This document shows positions 1 to 8,863 of a stretch of 64,000 nucleotides of DNA, one piece after another. The stretch is from an uncultured Lachnospiraceae bacterium (lineage in GTDB: Bacteria; Bacillota; Clostridia; Lachnospirales; Lachnospiraceae): assembly GCA_948794795.1 (NCBI GenBank), contig CAQGLR010000001.1:124001-188000 (forward strand), in the 5' to 3' direction. The position numbers and the translations under genes are program-made. How positions within the stretch are numbered: the first letter of the stretch is position 1; each line of letters begins with the position of its first letter. Below the pieces are notes generated by a model. It saw nothing but the letters and a program-made list of their open reading frames with translations. It ran no database searches and was not told the origin of the DNA.

Positions 1-2
1 AT

Positions 3-299
3 TGTATCGTAGGTAGTTTGTTTATTGTATTTGGAATTTTATCATTTTTTTCAAAAAATCCTGTTGGATTCTGGGCAAATATAAAAATGTGTGAAGTTAC
101 TGATACAAGGGATTATAATAAGGCAACAGGAAAATTATTTCTCTGCTTTGGAATATTTTTTATAATATTTGGGCTGCCTTTGCTGGCAGGCCAGAATTCA
201 CCATTAATATTATTATCAATAGCAGGAGATATGTTTCTTGTAATAACAGTGATGCTTGTATATGAACTGGTAATTATGAAAAAATACCGTAAAAGGTAG
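3..299 (+). CDS. Small integral membrane protein, DUF3784-like, 5' partial
   Basis: The reading frame is open back to the first complete codon of the window (Cys-Ile-Val-Gly-Ser before the TTG at 18), so the real start lies outside. About 99 residues are visible. They form three hydrophobic segments separated by a short polar loop containing GFWAN, a Val-Thr-Asp step and YNKATGKLF, followed by a basic end (KKYRKR) likely facing the cytoplasm. The FWAN...YN.A.GKL pattern resembles the small DUF3784-type membrane proteins of Firmicutes, whose function is unknown. No partner gene is visible downstream on this strand for 400 bases. Confidence 0.6.
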   Translation, partial: CIVGSLFIVFGILSFFSKNPVGFWANIKMCEVTDTRDYNKATGKLFLCFGIFFIIFGLPLLAGQNSPLILLSIAGDMFLVITVMLVYELVIMKKYRKR

Positions 300-524
300 T
301 ATTGGATTTTCAATAAATATAATGTTTTTTATAATATTTACAAATATGCCAGAATTTAATGAGGTACAGGTTGTGATAAATATTAGCACTTATGAAAGTG
401 AAAATTTAGTAATCTCAAAATGGTAATTAATATATAGGAAGATGAGATATGAATTTGGGTCTGGTTTGTTAGAATAATATAGAATTATGTTTTTGTTTTA
501 AAGCATATATATTATAAAAAAATA

Positions 525-553
525 TTGACTTTATGTACTGTGATTGATATAAT
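525..553 (+). promoter_or_regulatory. SigA-type promoter
   Basis: TTGACT (525-530), a 17-base spacer, then TATAAT (548-553). Transcription should start near 560, giving a leader of about 145 bases before the ATG at 705. Confidence 0.7.
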
Positions 554-566
554 AACAATGTTGTTT

Positions 567-580
567 TGTGATTTATCACA
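567..580. promoter_or_regulatory. Operator-like palindrome just after the transcription start
   Basis: TGTGATTTATCACA is a perfect inverted repeat with 6-base arms and a 2-base centre. It is flanked by TGTTG and CAACA, which extend the symmetry imperfectly. It sits about 7-20 bases downstream of the predicted start site, a position typical for a repressor. No regulator gene is adjacent, so the binding protein is unknown. Confidence 0.4.
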
Positions 581-704
581 TCAACATAAAAGTATTTATA
601 TTATAAAATATATAGTATATTTTATTGGAATTAATTATACAGATTTTAACATAATTTATATTTAAACCGGCTAAAGGTTAAAATAATATTGGGGGTAATG
701 AAAA

Positions 705-902
705 ATGATAAAAGTCAATGTTCCAGTTAATGTTGAGAATATGGAAACATTAGTGGAGTTTCTTGAAGATGGGCAGGAAAGACCTTGCCATAATAGTTTT
801 ATGGATTTACATGAGCCGGAAATATTGGATGAAATTGATTATAAACAAGTACAATATAAAAGGTATGGATATGCTGTAAGAAATATTGATGACTCCTTTT
901 AA
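705..902 (+). CDS. Small acidic hypothetical protein upstream of FRG-domain gene
   Basis: The product has 65 residues with about 14 acidic and 6 basic residues, so it is strongly negative, and it has no membrane segment or signal peptide. The start is supported by a GGGGGT ribosome site about 7 bases upstream. The family is not recognised. It lies 59 bases ahead of the large FRG-domain gene in the same direction and shares its promoter (525-553). Its stop codon is buried inside the hairpin of an intrinsic terminator, so it should be made in excess over the large protein. Small size, acidity and placement would fit a neutralising or accessory partner, but that is inference only. Confidence 0.6.
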   Translation: MIKVNVPVNVENMETLVEFLEDGQERPCHNSFMDLHEPEILDEIDYKQVQYKRYGYAVRNIDDSF

Positions 903-918
903 AGGAGTCATTTTTTTA
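889..918 (+). terminator. Intrinsic terminator/attenuator overlapping the stop codon
   Basis: ATGACTCC (889-896) pairs with GGAGTCAT (904-911) and is followed by a run of T. The stem includes the last codons and the TAA (900-902) of the small acidic gene, so ribosomes terminating there could affect folding. Read-through is needed for the large gene at 962 unless it has its own promoter. Confidence 0.8.
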
Positions 919-961
919 CATTAGATTATATATTTTTGTAATGTACAGAGGGAGGTTTTAT

Positions 962-3900
962 ATGGACGGAAAGAAGGCTGGGTGGATAATATCATTGTGG
1001 ACAGATGCATTTCAGATTAATTTAAATAATAGGGATAGTTTGCCATATTTATCATGGTCTCCATATGACAGAGTAACAATTGATGAGGTTAATGATTTTT
1101 CAAATTTTTTTGAGGTTAATACTTCATTAAACTGGAATGGTGCAGTGCAGTATATACATTTAGTACCTATTGGGGAATGTGTATGGAAACTTGGTGACAA
1201 CAGTTTAATTACAGTTCCAGGTTCTAAAAAAGATTATTATGGGATTTATTGTGTTGTAACAGCAAGATTTAAAGAACAAGTTAAAGATGTTACAGATGTT
1301 GAACAAAAGTTAAATAAAAAAATATCTGAGTATCTGGAGGATAAAAATGTCTTATGGCAGGGCTTTAATTCTTTAGGGCCAGAGGATTTTGCAGGAATTT
1401 TTTTAGCTGGTAATATTGCAGATTTATCAGAAGTCATTGAATTTATTAAACAAATTAGTTATACTAATTCATATGATGGTAATTCAGAAAATAAATTATT
1501 TAATTCCATATATTCTTTTTTAGGTATGAATAATTCACGTTTTGAACAAGAACCTAAAGCAAACCTGTTAGTAAGACTTTATTTGAAACCAGGTTGTATA
1601 AAAAATGAAATATATAATAAATTAAATTCAGAGCTAGAAAGAATATTTGATGATAAGTTTTCTATCCGGGATGTTATATCAGGAAAAGGGTGTCTGGAAG
1701 TTGAAATTGAAAATCATATGAAAATATTTTCTTGCTTTTATAATAATAAAGAAGCAATATTCAATGGCCAGTCAGATTTTTATAGTAAATATATTGAAAA
1801 TAGCAGGACATATTGGCTTGTATTACAACATGGTGTTTCAAATGTATATAGTGAAAATATTGGTGAAATTGATATATGTAAAGAAAATAATTTTATAAAT
1901 AATATTTCTGGAATTTCTGGTATTCATCCTATTTCTAGATTTATTTTAAAAGAACATCAACGTATGATTAATTCTAAAAGATGTCTATGGTGGAGAAACA
2001 TATTACAACGCCAGTATGAAGTATATTTTAAATTTGTTAAAAGGTATACAGAAGATAAAAATGAAACAGCAATATGTACACTGAATAATAAAGTACAAAC
2101 AGTATTATTACACATTAACCAGGCAACAGCTCCTATTTATGAACTTCCATATCATAATTATTATTATTCTGGTTCATATAATGATATTTTGAAAATGTAT
2201 TATGGGATGATTGCTTCTGTTTTTAATATAGCATATAAACTCCCAAGAAGTGAGGAATCAATACAATATGATATTGCATATTGTGTTGATTTTGAGGCAG
2301 CAATAAGAGTCCATAGCAGTATGTATAATTTAAATAATGATACAGAAAGATTTGTTATATTTCATTTGCCATATGAAGCTTTTATGAAATTTGATAAGAC
2401 AGTAAAACTGTTATTACATGAAGTCTTTCATTACGTAGCTCCATTTGACCGTAAAGATAGAAATTTTATATTGGTTAAGATTTTAGCTATACGTGTTTTT
2501 GAACAATATATAGATTATTTAAAAGAAAATGGATTAACACAGCAAAATGAAAAAGAAATAGTGGATTATTTTTATAAGAATTTTGGAAAGTTGAGTAAAA
2601 TAATATATGATAATCTTGATGAAGAATTTTATTCATTGATATTGAATGAATTTACAATAGTAATTAAAAATAATAAATTAAAACAACTTCCAGAGGGAAT
2701 ATGTAAAATTATTTGCGAAGAGGTTAACAATAATCTGGGATTATGGCTTGGAGAAGTAAGAGGTTACTGTACATACAAAGAGGTTTATCCAAAATTATTT
2801 GTCTCCACTTCTGCAAGATATAAATATATGATGGAAAGTATACGGAGAATAGCTTTGGCAGAAAAAGAAGCATTTTGTGATCTTAATATGATATATATTC
2901 TGGATTTGCCACTGGATGAGTATATAGAATTATTATATGATTCTTTTTTTGGAAAATATGATAATGATAAAGTTAAAGAGCAGTTGAAAAATTTAGTTAA
3001 TAGAAGAGATGTGTCAATAGGGTCTTTTGAATTACGTTTGGGTATGGTATTAAACTATTATTTAAGCCAGCAATATAATGAAGAACCTGTAAAATACAAA
3101 GAAGCTTTTAATAAAGAAATTGACAGGATAATATCTGAAGGTAAATGTATATCCAATGAGTTTTACAAATATTTGGGAAATCTTTATGAACACTATTTAT
3201 CAATATATACTGATGAATTTTCATTACATAAAGAATTTTTTTCTAAAGAAAAGCAATGGTTTAATTCTTTTAAAAAAAATGAGTATAACCAGGAGAAATT
3301 GAGGAAGGCAACATCTTGTCATGGACAGATAGATGAAAATATTTCTGTTATAAGAAGTTTTAAAGATGTAAAAATAGAGAAAAATAATAATATAAAAAAT
3401 AAAGTAAAAAGTACATCTAGATTTAAAGATATAACGTTAAAATTGTATGAAAAACGTATAGAAGTTAGAAGTTTAGGTGAATATGTGGAAGAGTGTTGCA
3501 ATATTATACAAAATTGGAAAAATGATATGGTATGGTTTAGAGGTATATGCAATAATAGGTATTTGTTAACTCCAAGTATTTTCCGTTATATTGACCCAGA
3601 ATTATCATTATATGCTAACCAGGCAAAATATTTAAAGGAAGCTTATTATGCTACTATATCTGATGTTAGTTTATGGACTGTGCAATTAAAAGGGGTACTT
3701 GAACATATGGGTTTTTTGCAACATTATGGAATGCCAACAACTTTGTTAGACTTTTCAGATGATATGTTAACAGCTTTACATTTTGCATTAAATCCAGATA
3801 GTCCAGGTGATTTGGAAAAAGTAGATAATTATATTTTTCAGCCTAAAGTAGTTCTTTTTAATCCAGCTATATATAATGATGCAGTTATATCTTTAAAAAA

Positions 3901-4411
3901 GGGAAGACCAGCAAGGCAGCCGGGTAATATATCACCAATTCTTTTATATGTACAGGATAACCAGCTTTTAGACTTTTATGTTCATAATATGTCAAATGAA
4001 TATTTAAGAAATCATTCAAGAGACCATACTGAAGACTATAGTCCAAATCCTCGTACTAATTTATATCCGCAACCAATAGCCATACGAAGGTCAAATGCCA
4101 GGATCCAAGCTCAAAATGGTACTTTTGTTGCATATAATTTATCTGCAAATCCTGAAAAAAATGGAAAAGTGAAAGAGGAATATTATTCTTATCTTGCTTT
4201 AGAAAGAATACAAAATGAATATTTAAAATTGTTGAAAGATAATAATAAGTCTTTAGAGGATGGGAAATTTATTAAAGAAATATACATAAATAAAATGGCT
4301 GTGCCTGTTATAAAAAAGCAATTAAAAATAATGCATGTTACAACTGCAAAGGCATATCCAGAGTTATTTAGAATTTTTAATGAATATATGGATAAGTTGA
4401 AGAAACAATAA
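962..4411 (+). CDS. Large HExxH-site protein with C-terminal FRG domain
   Basis: The product has 1149 residues. An in-frame ATG exists at 941, but GAGGGAGG at 948-955 lies six bases before the ATG at 962, so 962 is preferred. The central part has HEVFH at about residues 486-490, a gluzincin-type HExxH zinc motif, and about 150 residues later EKEAFCD (E636), which could give the third ligand. The C-terminal third is an FRG domain: WFRG at about 858-861, then QHYGMPTTLLDFSDD at about 920-934 and a terminal AYPELF segment. No signal peptide or transmembrane helix is seen, so it is probably cytosolic. The first 350 residues match nothing I recognise. FRG domains occur in accessory and putative conflict genes with unsettled biochemistry. 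The gene is much more AT-rich than its neighbours, which suggests transfer. A toxin or phage-defence role is plausible but unproven. Confidence 0.8.
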   Translation: MDGKKAGWIISLWTDAFQINLNNRDSLPYLSWSPYDRVTIDEVNDFSNFFEVNTSLNWNGAVQYIHLVPIGECVWKLGDNSLITVPGSKKDYYGIYCVVTARFKEQVKDVTDVEQKLNKKISEYLEDKNVLWQGFNSLGPEDFAGIFLAGNIADLSEVIEFIKQISYTNSYDGNSENKLFNSIYSFLGMNNSRFEQEPKANLLVRLYLKPGCIKNEIYNKLNSELERIFDDKFSIRDVISGKGCLEVEIENHMKIFSCFYNNKEAIFNGQSDFYSKYIENSRTYWLVLQHGVSNVYSENIGEIDICKENNFINNISGISGIHPISRFILKEHQRMINSKRCLWWRNILQRQYEVYFKFVKRYTEDKNETAICTLNNKVQTVLLHINQATAPIYELPYHNYYYSGSYNDILKMYYGMIASVFNIAYKLPRSEESIQYDIAYCVDFEAAIRVHSSMYNLNNDTERFVIFHLPYEAFMKFDKTVKLLLHEVFHYVAPFDRKDRNFILVKILAIRVFEQYIDYLKENGLTQQNEKEIVDYFYKNFGKLSKIIYDNLDEEFYSLILNEFTIVIKNNKLKQLPEGICKIICEEVNNNLGLWLGEVRGYCTYKEVYPKLFVSTSARYKYMMESIRRIALAEKEAFCDLNMIYILDLPLDEYIELLYDSFFGKYDNDKVKEQLKNLVNRRDVSIGSFELRLGMVLNYYLSQQYNEEPVKYKEAFNKEIDRIISEGKCISNEFYKYLGNLYEHYLSIYTDEFSLHKEFFSKEKQWFNSFKKNEYNQEKLRKATSCHGQIDENISVIRSFKDVKIEKNNNIKNKVKSTSRFKDITLKLYEKRIEVRSLGEYVEECCNIIQNWKNDMVWFRGICNNRYLLTPSIFRYIDPELSLYANQAKYLKEAYYATISDVSLWTVQLKGVLEHMGFLQHYGMPTTLLDFSDDMLTALHFALNPDSPGDLEKVDNYIFQPKVVLFNPAIYNDAVISLKKGRPARQPGNISPILLYVQDNQLLDFYVHNMSNEYLRNHSRDHTEDYSPNPRTNLYPQPIAIRRSNARIQAQNGTFVAYNLSANPEKNGKVKEEYYSYLALERIQNEYLKLLKDNNKSLEDGKFIKEIYINKMAVPVIKKQLKIMHVTTAKAYPELFRIFNEYMDKLKKQ

Positions 4412-4775
4412 ATACATAAAAAATATAAATTGTGGAATGTAGTTTTGTTAGTATTTATTGTGATAAGTACAAAAAGATTGTCTGTTTTTGTGTTATATAT
4501 AATACAGGCATTAGTTAAAATATTTTCCTATAGACTGTTTTTTCCAAACACGTACTAGATTTTTTGAAAAATTTTCTTAATTGCCTCAGATTTATTACTT
4601 TGTGCTTAAAAGATTTATTAAGTTTCTAAAAAGGTACTTGAAACCTAAGACGTAATATGATACACTATACAGGTATGTTATTTTATGGTAATATATATAC
4701 AATATTATAATAATAAATAGATATCTGTGGATATTTATTTATATACTGGTTATACTGGAATGGAGGGTAATATAT
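4412..4775 (+). other. Intergenic region before secG
   Basis: No coding potential is apparent. The region contains the secG promoter (4638-4666) and its roughly 100-base leader. No terminator with a clear U-run was found after the FRG gene. Confidence 0.5.
4638..4666 (+). promoter_or_regulatory. Probable secG promoter
   Basis: TTGAAA (4638-4643), a 17-base spacer, then TACACT (4661-4666). Confidence 0.5.
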
Positions 4776-5024
4776 ATGATCAAGATGATTCACGGCATTT
4801 TATTAATTGTATACATTATTGTATCTGTTGCATTAGCCATTGTTGTGCTTATGCAGGAAGGCAAACAGGCAGGCCTTACAGGTGCGATAAGCGGGGCTGC
4901 TGAAACATACTGGGGCAAGAATAAAGGACGTTCAATGGAAGGCGGGCTTATACTTGCAACAAGAATACTTGCAACAGTATTTATAGTGCTTTCATTGTTA
5001 TTAAATCTTAGTATTTTTTCATAA
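4776..5024 (+). CDS. secG: Preprotein translocase subunit SecG
   Basis: The product is 82 residues with two hydrophobic helices (about 4-24 and 58-78) linked by the family signature LMQEGKQAGLTGAISG and an ETYWGKNKGRSMEG loop. SecG is the small accessory subunit of the SecYEG channel in the cytoplasmic membrane and improves SecA-driven export. The start is fixed by GGAGG at 4762-4766. Length and topology are normal for Firmicutes. The secG-rnr-smpB order is the common Gram-positive arrangement, here interrupted by a terminator and a palindromic element. Confidence 0.95.
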   Translation: MIKMIHGILLIVYIIVSVALAIVVLMQEGKQAGLTGAISGAAETYWGKNKGRSMEGGLILATRILATVFIVLSLLLNLSIFS

Positions 5025-5090
5025 AGATGGCAGTTGTCATATATACATAGTTATATGTGGACAAGCTGTAACAATGGTACAAAAGTTTGG

Positions 5091-5126
5091 AAGTGCAGCG
5101 TGCATATAGTGCGTTGCACTTTTTTA
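5091..5126 (+). terminator. Intrinsic terminator after secG
   Basis: AAGTGCAGCG (5091-5100) pairs, with one G-U pair, with CGTTGCACTT (5112-5121) and is followed by T5. Confidence 0.8.
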
Positions 5127-5160
5127 CTAATATAAACCTAAATAGCAAGCAGCTTATTTC

Positions 5161-5345
5161 AATTTATACAAGTGGATATATAATAAAACAGCAGCTAATT
5201 TATACAAAGTGATATATGCCAGAATAGTAACAACTAATTATACAAAGCAGTGTATGCCAGAATAGCAACAGGATTAATTTATACCAGTGGTATATACCAG
5301 AACAATAATCAATTTATACAAAGAGTATATTTACAGGCAGCAATT
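5161..5345 (+). repeat. Degenerate tandem repeat, five units of about 35-40 bp
   Basis: Units start near 5161, 5197, 5236, 5276 and 5311. Each begins AATTTATACAA or a close variant and continues with a TATATGCCAGAATA-type segment and an AACA/GCAG stretch. The last unit runs into the palindromic element at 5309-5536, and the unit resembles the outer end of these elements (TTTATACAAAGACTATAT), so the array probably arose by repeated duplication of an element end. Confidence 0.6.
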
Positions 5346-5536
5346 AATTATTTTACACTAAGCGGCTATTGGAAAACGCCAGTGCTTAAATCTTGTTTTC
5401 AATGTTTAAAAGAAACATTTGTTTCTTTTAAACATTAAAGATTTTATGCACTGTTGCGCTTTCCATTAAGCGGGAGCGTGCCGCGGGGTGTAAAATAATT
5501 AATGCTGCCTGGCAATAAACCTTTGTAAAAATTTAT
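5309..5536 (+). repeat. Palindromic intergenic element, copy A
   Basis: The inner terminal inverted repeats CAGGCAGCAATTAATT... (5334-5358) and its complement (5488-5511) are almost identical. They extend imperfectly outwards through ATTTATACAAAG-like sequence. Inside are the shared shoulders CGCCAGTGCTTAAA and TTTATGCACTGTTGCGC, and a central hairpin with AATGTTTAAAAGAAAC arms. The element lies between the secG terminator and rnr. Confidence 0.75.
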
Positions 5537-5615
5537 AAACCACAATAAATGTATTGCCTTTGCAACCATACATTGTGCAGGGAAGCATTTGTTTTATATA
5601 AACGGGGGTGTTAAT

Positions 5616-8294
5616 ATGACAAGAGAAGATTTAGATAGCAGAAAACAGATGATTATGGAATTTCTTGCATCAAAAACATACAGGCCAATGACACTTAAAG
5701 AGATGGGGTCTGTACTCCAGGTACCTGCAAAGCAGAAAAAAGATTTCCGTAAAGTCATTGAAGAATTAATAGAGGAAGGGAAAATACATTACGATTCCAG
5801 AGGCAAGATAAAACTTGTACCAGACAATATCAAAACAGGAAAATATATGGGTACCCAGAGAGGTTTTGGATTTGTCAGGGTAGAAGGTGAAGACGAAGAT
5901 ATATATATTGCTGCACAGAATACAAAAGGTGCAGTTGACGGGGACACAGTAAAAGTAGCAGTAGACGTGAATAAAACAGGCAAGAAGCGTGAAGGTACAA
6001 TTACAGCAATTATTGAGAGAGGTACTGGCATAATAGTTGGAACATATTCAAAAAGTAAAAGCTTTGGTTTTGTAGTTGCTGATAACCAGAAATTTGGTAA
6101 AGACATATATATTGCCAAATCTGACAGCAAAGGGGCAGTCACAGGGCATAAAGTAGTAGTAGAAATTACAGACTATGGTACAGGTGACAGGAACCCAGAA
6201 GGACGTATTATAGAAATAATAGGACATATAAATGACCCTGGTGTTGATATTATATCTATTATTAAAGCTTACGGGCTGCCAGAAGAATATCCAGACAAAG
6301 TAATGGCACAAACCGAAGGCATTAAGGATACAGTATCTGAAGAAGAAAAGCAAGGCAGGACAGATTACAGGGACTTACAGACTGTTACAATAGACGGGGA
6401 AGATGCAAAAGACCTGGATGATGCTATTACATTATCCAAAGAAGGTGATATTTATAAGCTTGGTGTGCATATAGCTGATGTAAGCAATTATGTTACAGAA
6501 AATTCACCTCTTGATAAAGAAGCATTAAAACGTGGTACAAGTGTTTACCTTGTAGACAGGGTAATACCTATGCTTCCGCATAAACTTTCTAATGGGATAT
6601 GTTCCCTTAACCAGGGTGAAGACAGGCTTGCGCTTTCATGTATAATGGATATAAAGCCATCTGGTGAGATTATCAGCCACAAAATAGAAGAAACAATTAT
6701 TAATGTAGACAGGAGGATGTCTTATACAAGTGTAAATAAAATTATTGAACTGGGTGATAAAGAGGAAAGGGAAAAATACAAAGAGTTTATACCTATGTTT
6801 GAACTTATGTATGAACTTGCAGATATTTTAAGAAAAAGAAGATTTAAAAGAGGTTCAATAGATTTTGATTTTCCTGAAAGCAAAATTATACTTGATGAAA
6901 GAGGCAAGCCTGTTGAAATAAAAGAGTATGAGAGAAATAATGCACACAGGATTATAGAGGAGTTTATGCTTGCGGCAAACCAGACTGTTGCAGAAGAATA
7001 TTTCTGGCAGGAACTGCCTTTTGTATACCGTATACATGAAGTACCAGATAGTGAAAAAATACTACAGTTGGGAATTTTTGTAAATAATTTTGGATATATA
7101 CTAAAGACAGATGCTAATGGCGAAGTACATCCAAAAGAAATACAGAAACTTATAAATAATGTAAAAGACAAGCCAGAGGAAGCACTTATAAGCAGGCTGG
7201 CACTGCGTTCAATGAGACAGGCAAAGTATTCTGTAAGCTGTGAAGGGCATTTTGGGCTTGCTATGAAATATTACTGCCACTTTACTTCACCAATCAGGCG
7301 TTACCCTGATTTGCAGATACACCGTATTATCAAAGAAAATATAAGAGGAAAACTGGTATCTGGAAGGATAAGCCATTATAATAAAATCCTTCCAGAAGTA
7401 GCAGACATGTCAAGCCAGCTTGAAAGGCGTGCTGATGATTCGGAGCGTGAGGTTGAAAAGCTTAAAAAGGCTGAATATATGGAGCAGTTTATTGGTGAAA
7501 GCTTTGATGGTATAATTTCTGGATTATCATCATGGGGAATGTATGTAGAACTTCCTAATACTGTTGAAGGAATGATAAGGGTGGCAGATATTCCTGGAGA
7601 TTATTATTATTTTGACGAAGAACATTACAGTATGGTTGGTGAACGTACAGGAAAAATGTATAAGTTTGGCAGTAAAATAAGGGTAACAGTTGCTTCTGTA
7701 GACAAACTTTTAAAAACAATAGATTTTGTTATAGCAGAAGAGGGGGATAATGCTGGCAGTACAGGCCAGTACCAGTCTGGTGGACAGAATAAACAGAAAA
7801 ACGAAAGAAAACAAAGAAAAATAAAAGATAAGAAAGCAGCTACTCCAGAGTTAAAAATTACAGAAAACAAAAAGTTAAAAACCAAAACCCCAGAAACCAA
7901 AACTTCTGCTAATAATGCTAAAGAAACAGTAAAGCCTGGTTCTTCTGCTGCAATAAAGAAAAATACCAGACATCAGAAAGCAACAAAGGTTAAAGGAATA
8001 AAAGCATTTTTAAAGAAGAAGCAATTAAAAGAGCAAGCTGCCAGTTCAACAAAGAAAACTGCTGCCAGGAATAATGGCAGTAAACCAAAGAGAGCTGCTT
8101 CCATAACATTACATGGCAATAGTATATTTATAGCGGAAAGCGGGACTAGCAGGTTAAGGAGAAAGAAAAACAGCATTAAATCTTCAAAGACCCAGAATAA
8201 ACAGATGGCAGGCAGAAAATCTTTATTGAAGAGAAGATTAAAGATAATACCAGGTAAAAAGCGTATGGTAAGGAAAATTAAGTCTAAAAGATAA
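5616..8294 (+). CDS. rnr: Ribonuclease R
   Basis: The product has 892 residues. A TTG-initiated frame begins at 5589, but GGGGGTG at 5604-5610 places the start at the ATG at 5616 (Met-Thr-Arg-Glu-Asp). Domain order is typical: a winged-helix region (about 1-70), cold-shock/OB domains (about 80-210), the RNB catalytic domain with DAKDLDDA (Asp263, 266, 268, 269 as metal ligands), an S1 domain (about 629-710), and a 180-residue Lys-rich tail. The enzyme is a 3'-5' processive exoribonuclease that degrades structured RNA and works with SmpB-tmRNA on stalled messages. smpB follows by 25 bases and is co-transcribed. The tail is long and basic, which is common in Clostridia and likely binds RNA. Confidence 0.95.
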   Translation: MTREDLDSRKQMIMEFLASKTYRPMTLKEMGSVLQVPAKQKKDFRKVIEELIEEGKIHYDSRGKIKLVPDNIKTGKYMGTQRGFGFVRVEGEDEDIYIAAQNTKGAVDGDTVKVAVDVNKTGKKREGTITAIIERGTGIIVGTYSKSKSFGFVVADNQKFGKDIYIAKSDSKGAVTGHKVVVEITDYGTGDRNPEGRIIEIIGHINDPGVDIISIIKAYGLPEEYPDKVMAQTEGIKDTVSEEEKQGRTDYRDLQTVTIDGEDAKDLDDAITLSKEGDIYKLGVHIADVSNYVTENSPLDKEALKRGTSVYLVDRVIPMLPHKLSNGICSLNQGEDRLALSCIMDIKPSGEIISHKIEETIINVDRRMSYTSVNKIIELGDKEEREKYKEFIPMFELMYELADILRKRRFKRGSIDFDFPESKIILDERGKPVEIKEYERNNAHRIIEEFMLAANQTVAEEYFWQELPFVYRIHEVPDSEKILQLGIFVNNFGYILKTDANGEVHPKEIQKLINNVKDKPEEALISRLALRSMRQAKYSVSCEGHFGLAMKYYCHFTSPIRRYPDLQIHRIIKENIRGKLVSGRISHYNKILPEVADMSSQLERRADDSEREVEKLKKAEYMEQFIGESFDGIISGLSSWGMYVELPNTVEGMIRVADIPGDYYYFDEEHYSMVGERTGKMYKFGSKIRVTVASVDKLLKTIDFVIAEEGDNAGSTGQYQSGGQNKQKNERKQRKIKDKKAATPELKITENKKLKTKTPETKTSANNAKETVKPGSSAAIKKNTRHQKATKVKGIKAFLKKKQLKEQAASSTKKTAARNNGSKPKRAASITLHGNSIFIAESGTSRLRRKKNSIKSSKTQNKQMAGRKSLLKRRLKIIPGKKRMVRKIKSKR

Positions 8295-8319
8295 AAGAAA
8301 GGCATGGTTGTTTTAGGAT

Positions 8320-8787
8320 ATGGCAAAAGAAACAAAGAAACTAATAGCTGGCAATAAAAAAGCTTTCCATGAATATTTTATTGAGGATAAATATGAAGCA
8401 GGGATTTCACTTGCTGGTACAGAAGTTAAATCATTGCGTATGGGGCACTGCAGTATAAAAGAAGCATTTATACGTATTTATAAGGGGGAAGTATATGTTT
8501 ATAACATGCATATAAGCCCATATGAAAAAGGCAATATTTTTAACAGGGACCCTGTAAGGACAAGGAAACTTCTGCTGCACCGGCATGAAATACGGAAGCT
8601 TGAAGGTGAGATAACACAGAAGGGTTATACAATGGTACCATTAAATGTATATTTTAAGGGAAGCCTTGTGAAAGTTGAAGTGGGGCTTGCCAAAGGTAAA
8701 AAGCTTTATGATAAAAGACAGGATATTGCCAAAAAAGACCAGCGCAGGGAAGCAGAAAGAAAATTCAAAGTGCAAAAGCTTTATTAA
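8320..8787 (+). CDS. smpB: SsrA-binding protein SmpB
   Basis: The product has 155 residues, the usual size. It carries the conserved openings NKKAFHEYFIEDKYEAGISL, GTEVKSLRMG and EAFIR, then HISPYEKGN, and ends in the basic KKDQRREAERKFK tail that enters the ribosomal A site. SmpB binds tmRNA and is required for trans-translation of stalled ribosomes. The tmRNA gene is found 2 kb away on the other strand (10834-11173). Co-transcription with rnr, 25 bases upstream, links message decay with ribosome rescue. AGGA lies just ahead of the ATG at 8320. Confidence 0.96.
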   Translation: MAKETKKLIAGNKKAFHEYFIEDKYEAGISLAGTEVKSLRMGHCSIKEAFIRIYKGEVYVYNMHISPYEKGNIFNRDPVRTRKLLLHRHEIRKLEGEITQKGYTMVPLNVYFKGSLVKVEVGLAKGKKLYDKRQDIAKKDQRREAERKFKVQKLY

Positions 8788-8807
8788 TTCTGTGTTTTAA
8801 GACACTG

Positions 8808-8839
8808 ACGGGCAGTAGCATATGTACTGCCCGTTTTTA
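8808..8839 (+). terminator. Intrinsic terminator of rnr-smpB
   Basis: ACGGGCAGTA (8808-8817) pairs perfectly with TACTGCCCGT (8825-8834), followed by T5. Confidence 0.9.
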
Positions 8840-8863
8840 TAGGTAAAAAACAGGGAGGTTATT

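Larger units (their letters stand above)
300..704 (+). other. AT-rich intergenic region with promoter for the small gene/FRG gene pair
   Basis: No coding region is apparent here. It contains a strong promoter at 525-553 and a palindrome at 567-580, annotated separately. The rest is AT-rich and carries no recognised RNA gene. Confidence 0.5.

Noticed and set aside
941..961. ATG at 941 as start of the FRG gene
   Set aside because: The GAGGGAGG ribosome site lies between 941 and 962 and points to the ATG at 962.
5161..5345. Possible CRISPR array
   Set aside because: Units are degenerate throughout, with no constant repeat and unique spacer alternation, and no cas gene is present.
5250..5438. 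62-codon frame across the tandem repeats and copy A
   Set aside because: It is built of repeat units and palindrome arms with no ribosome site.
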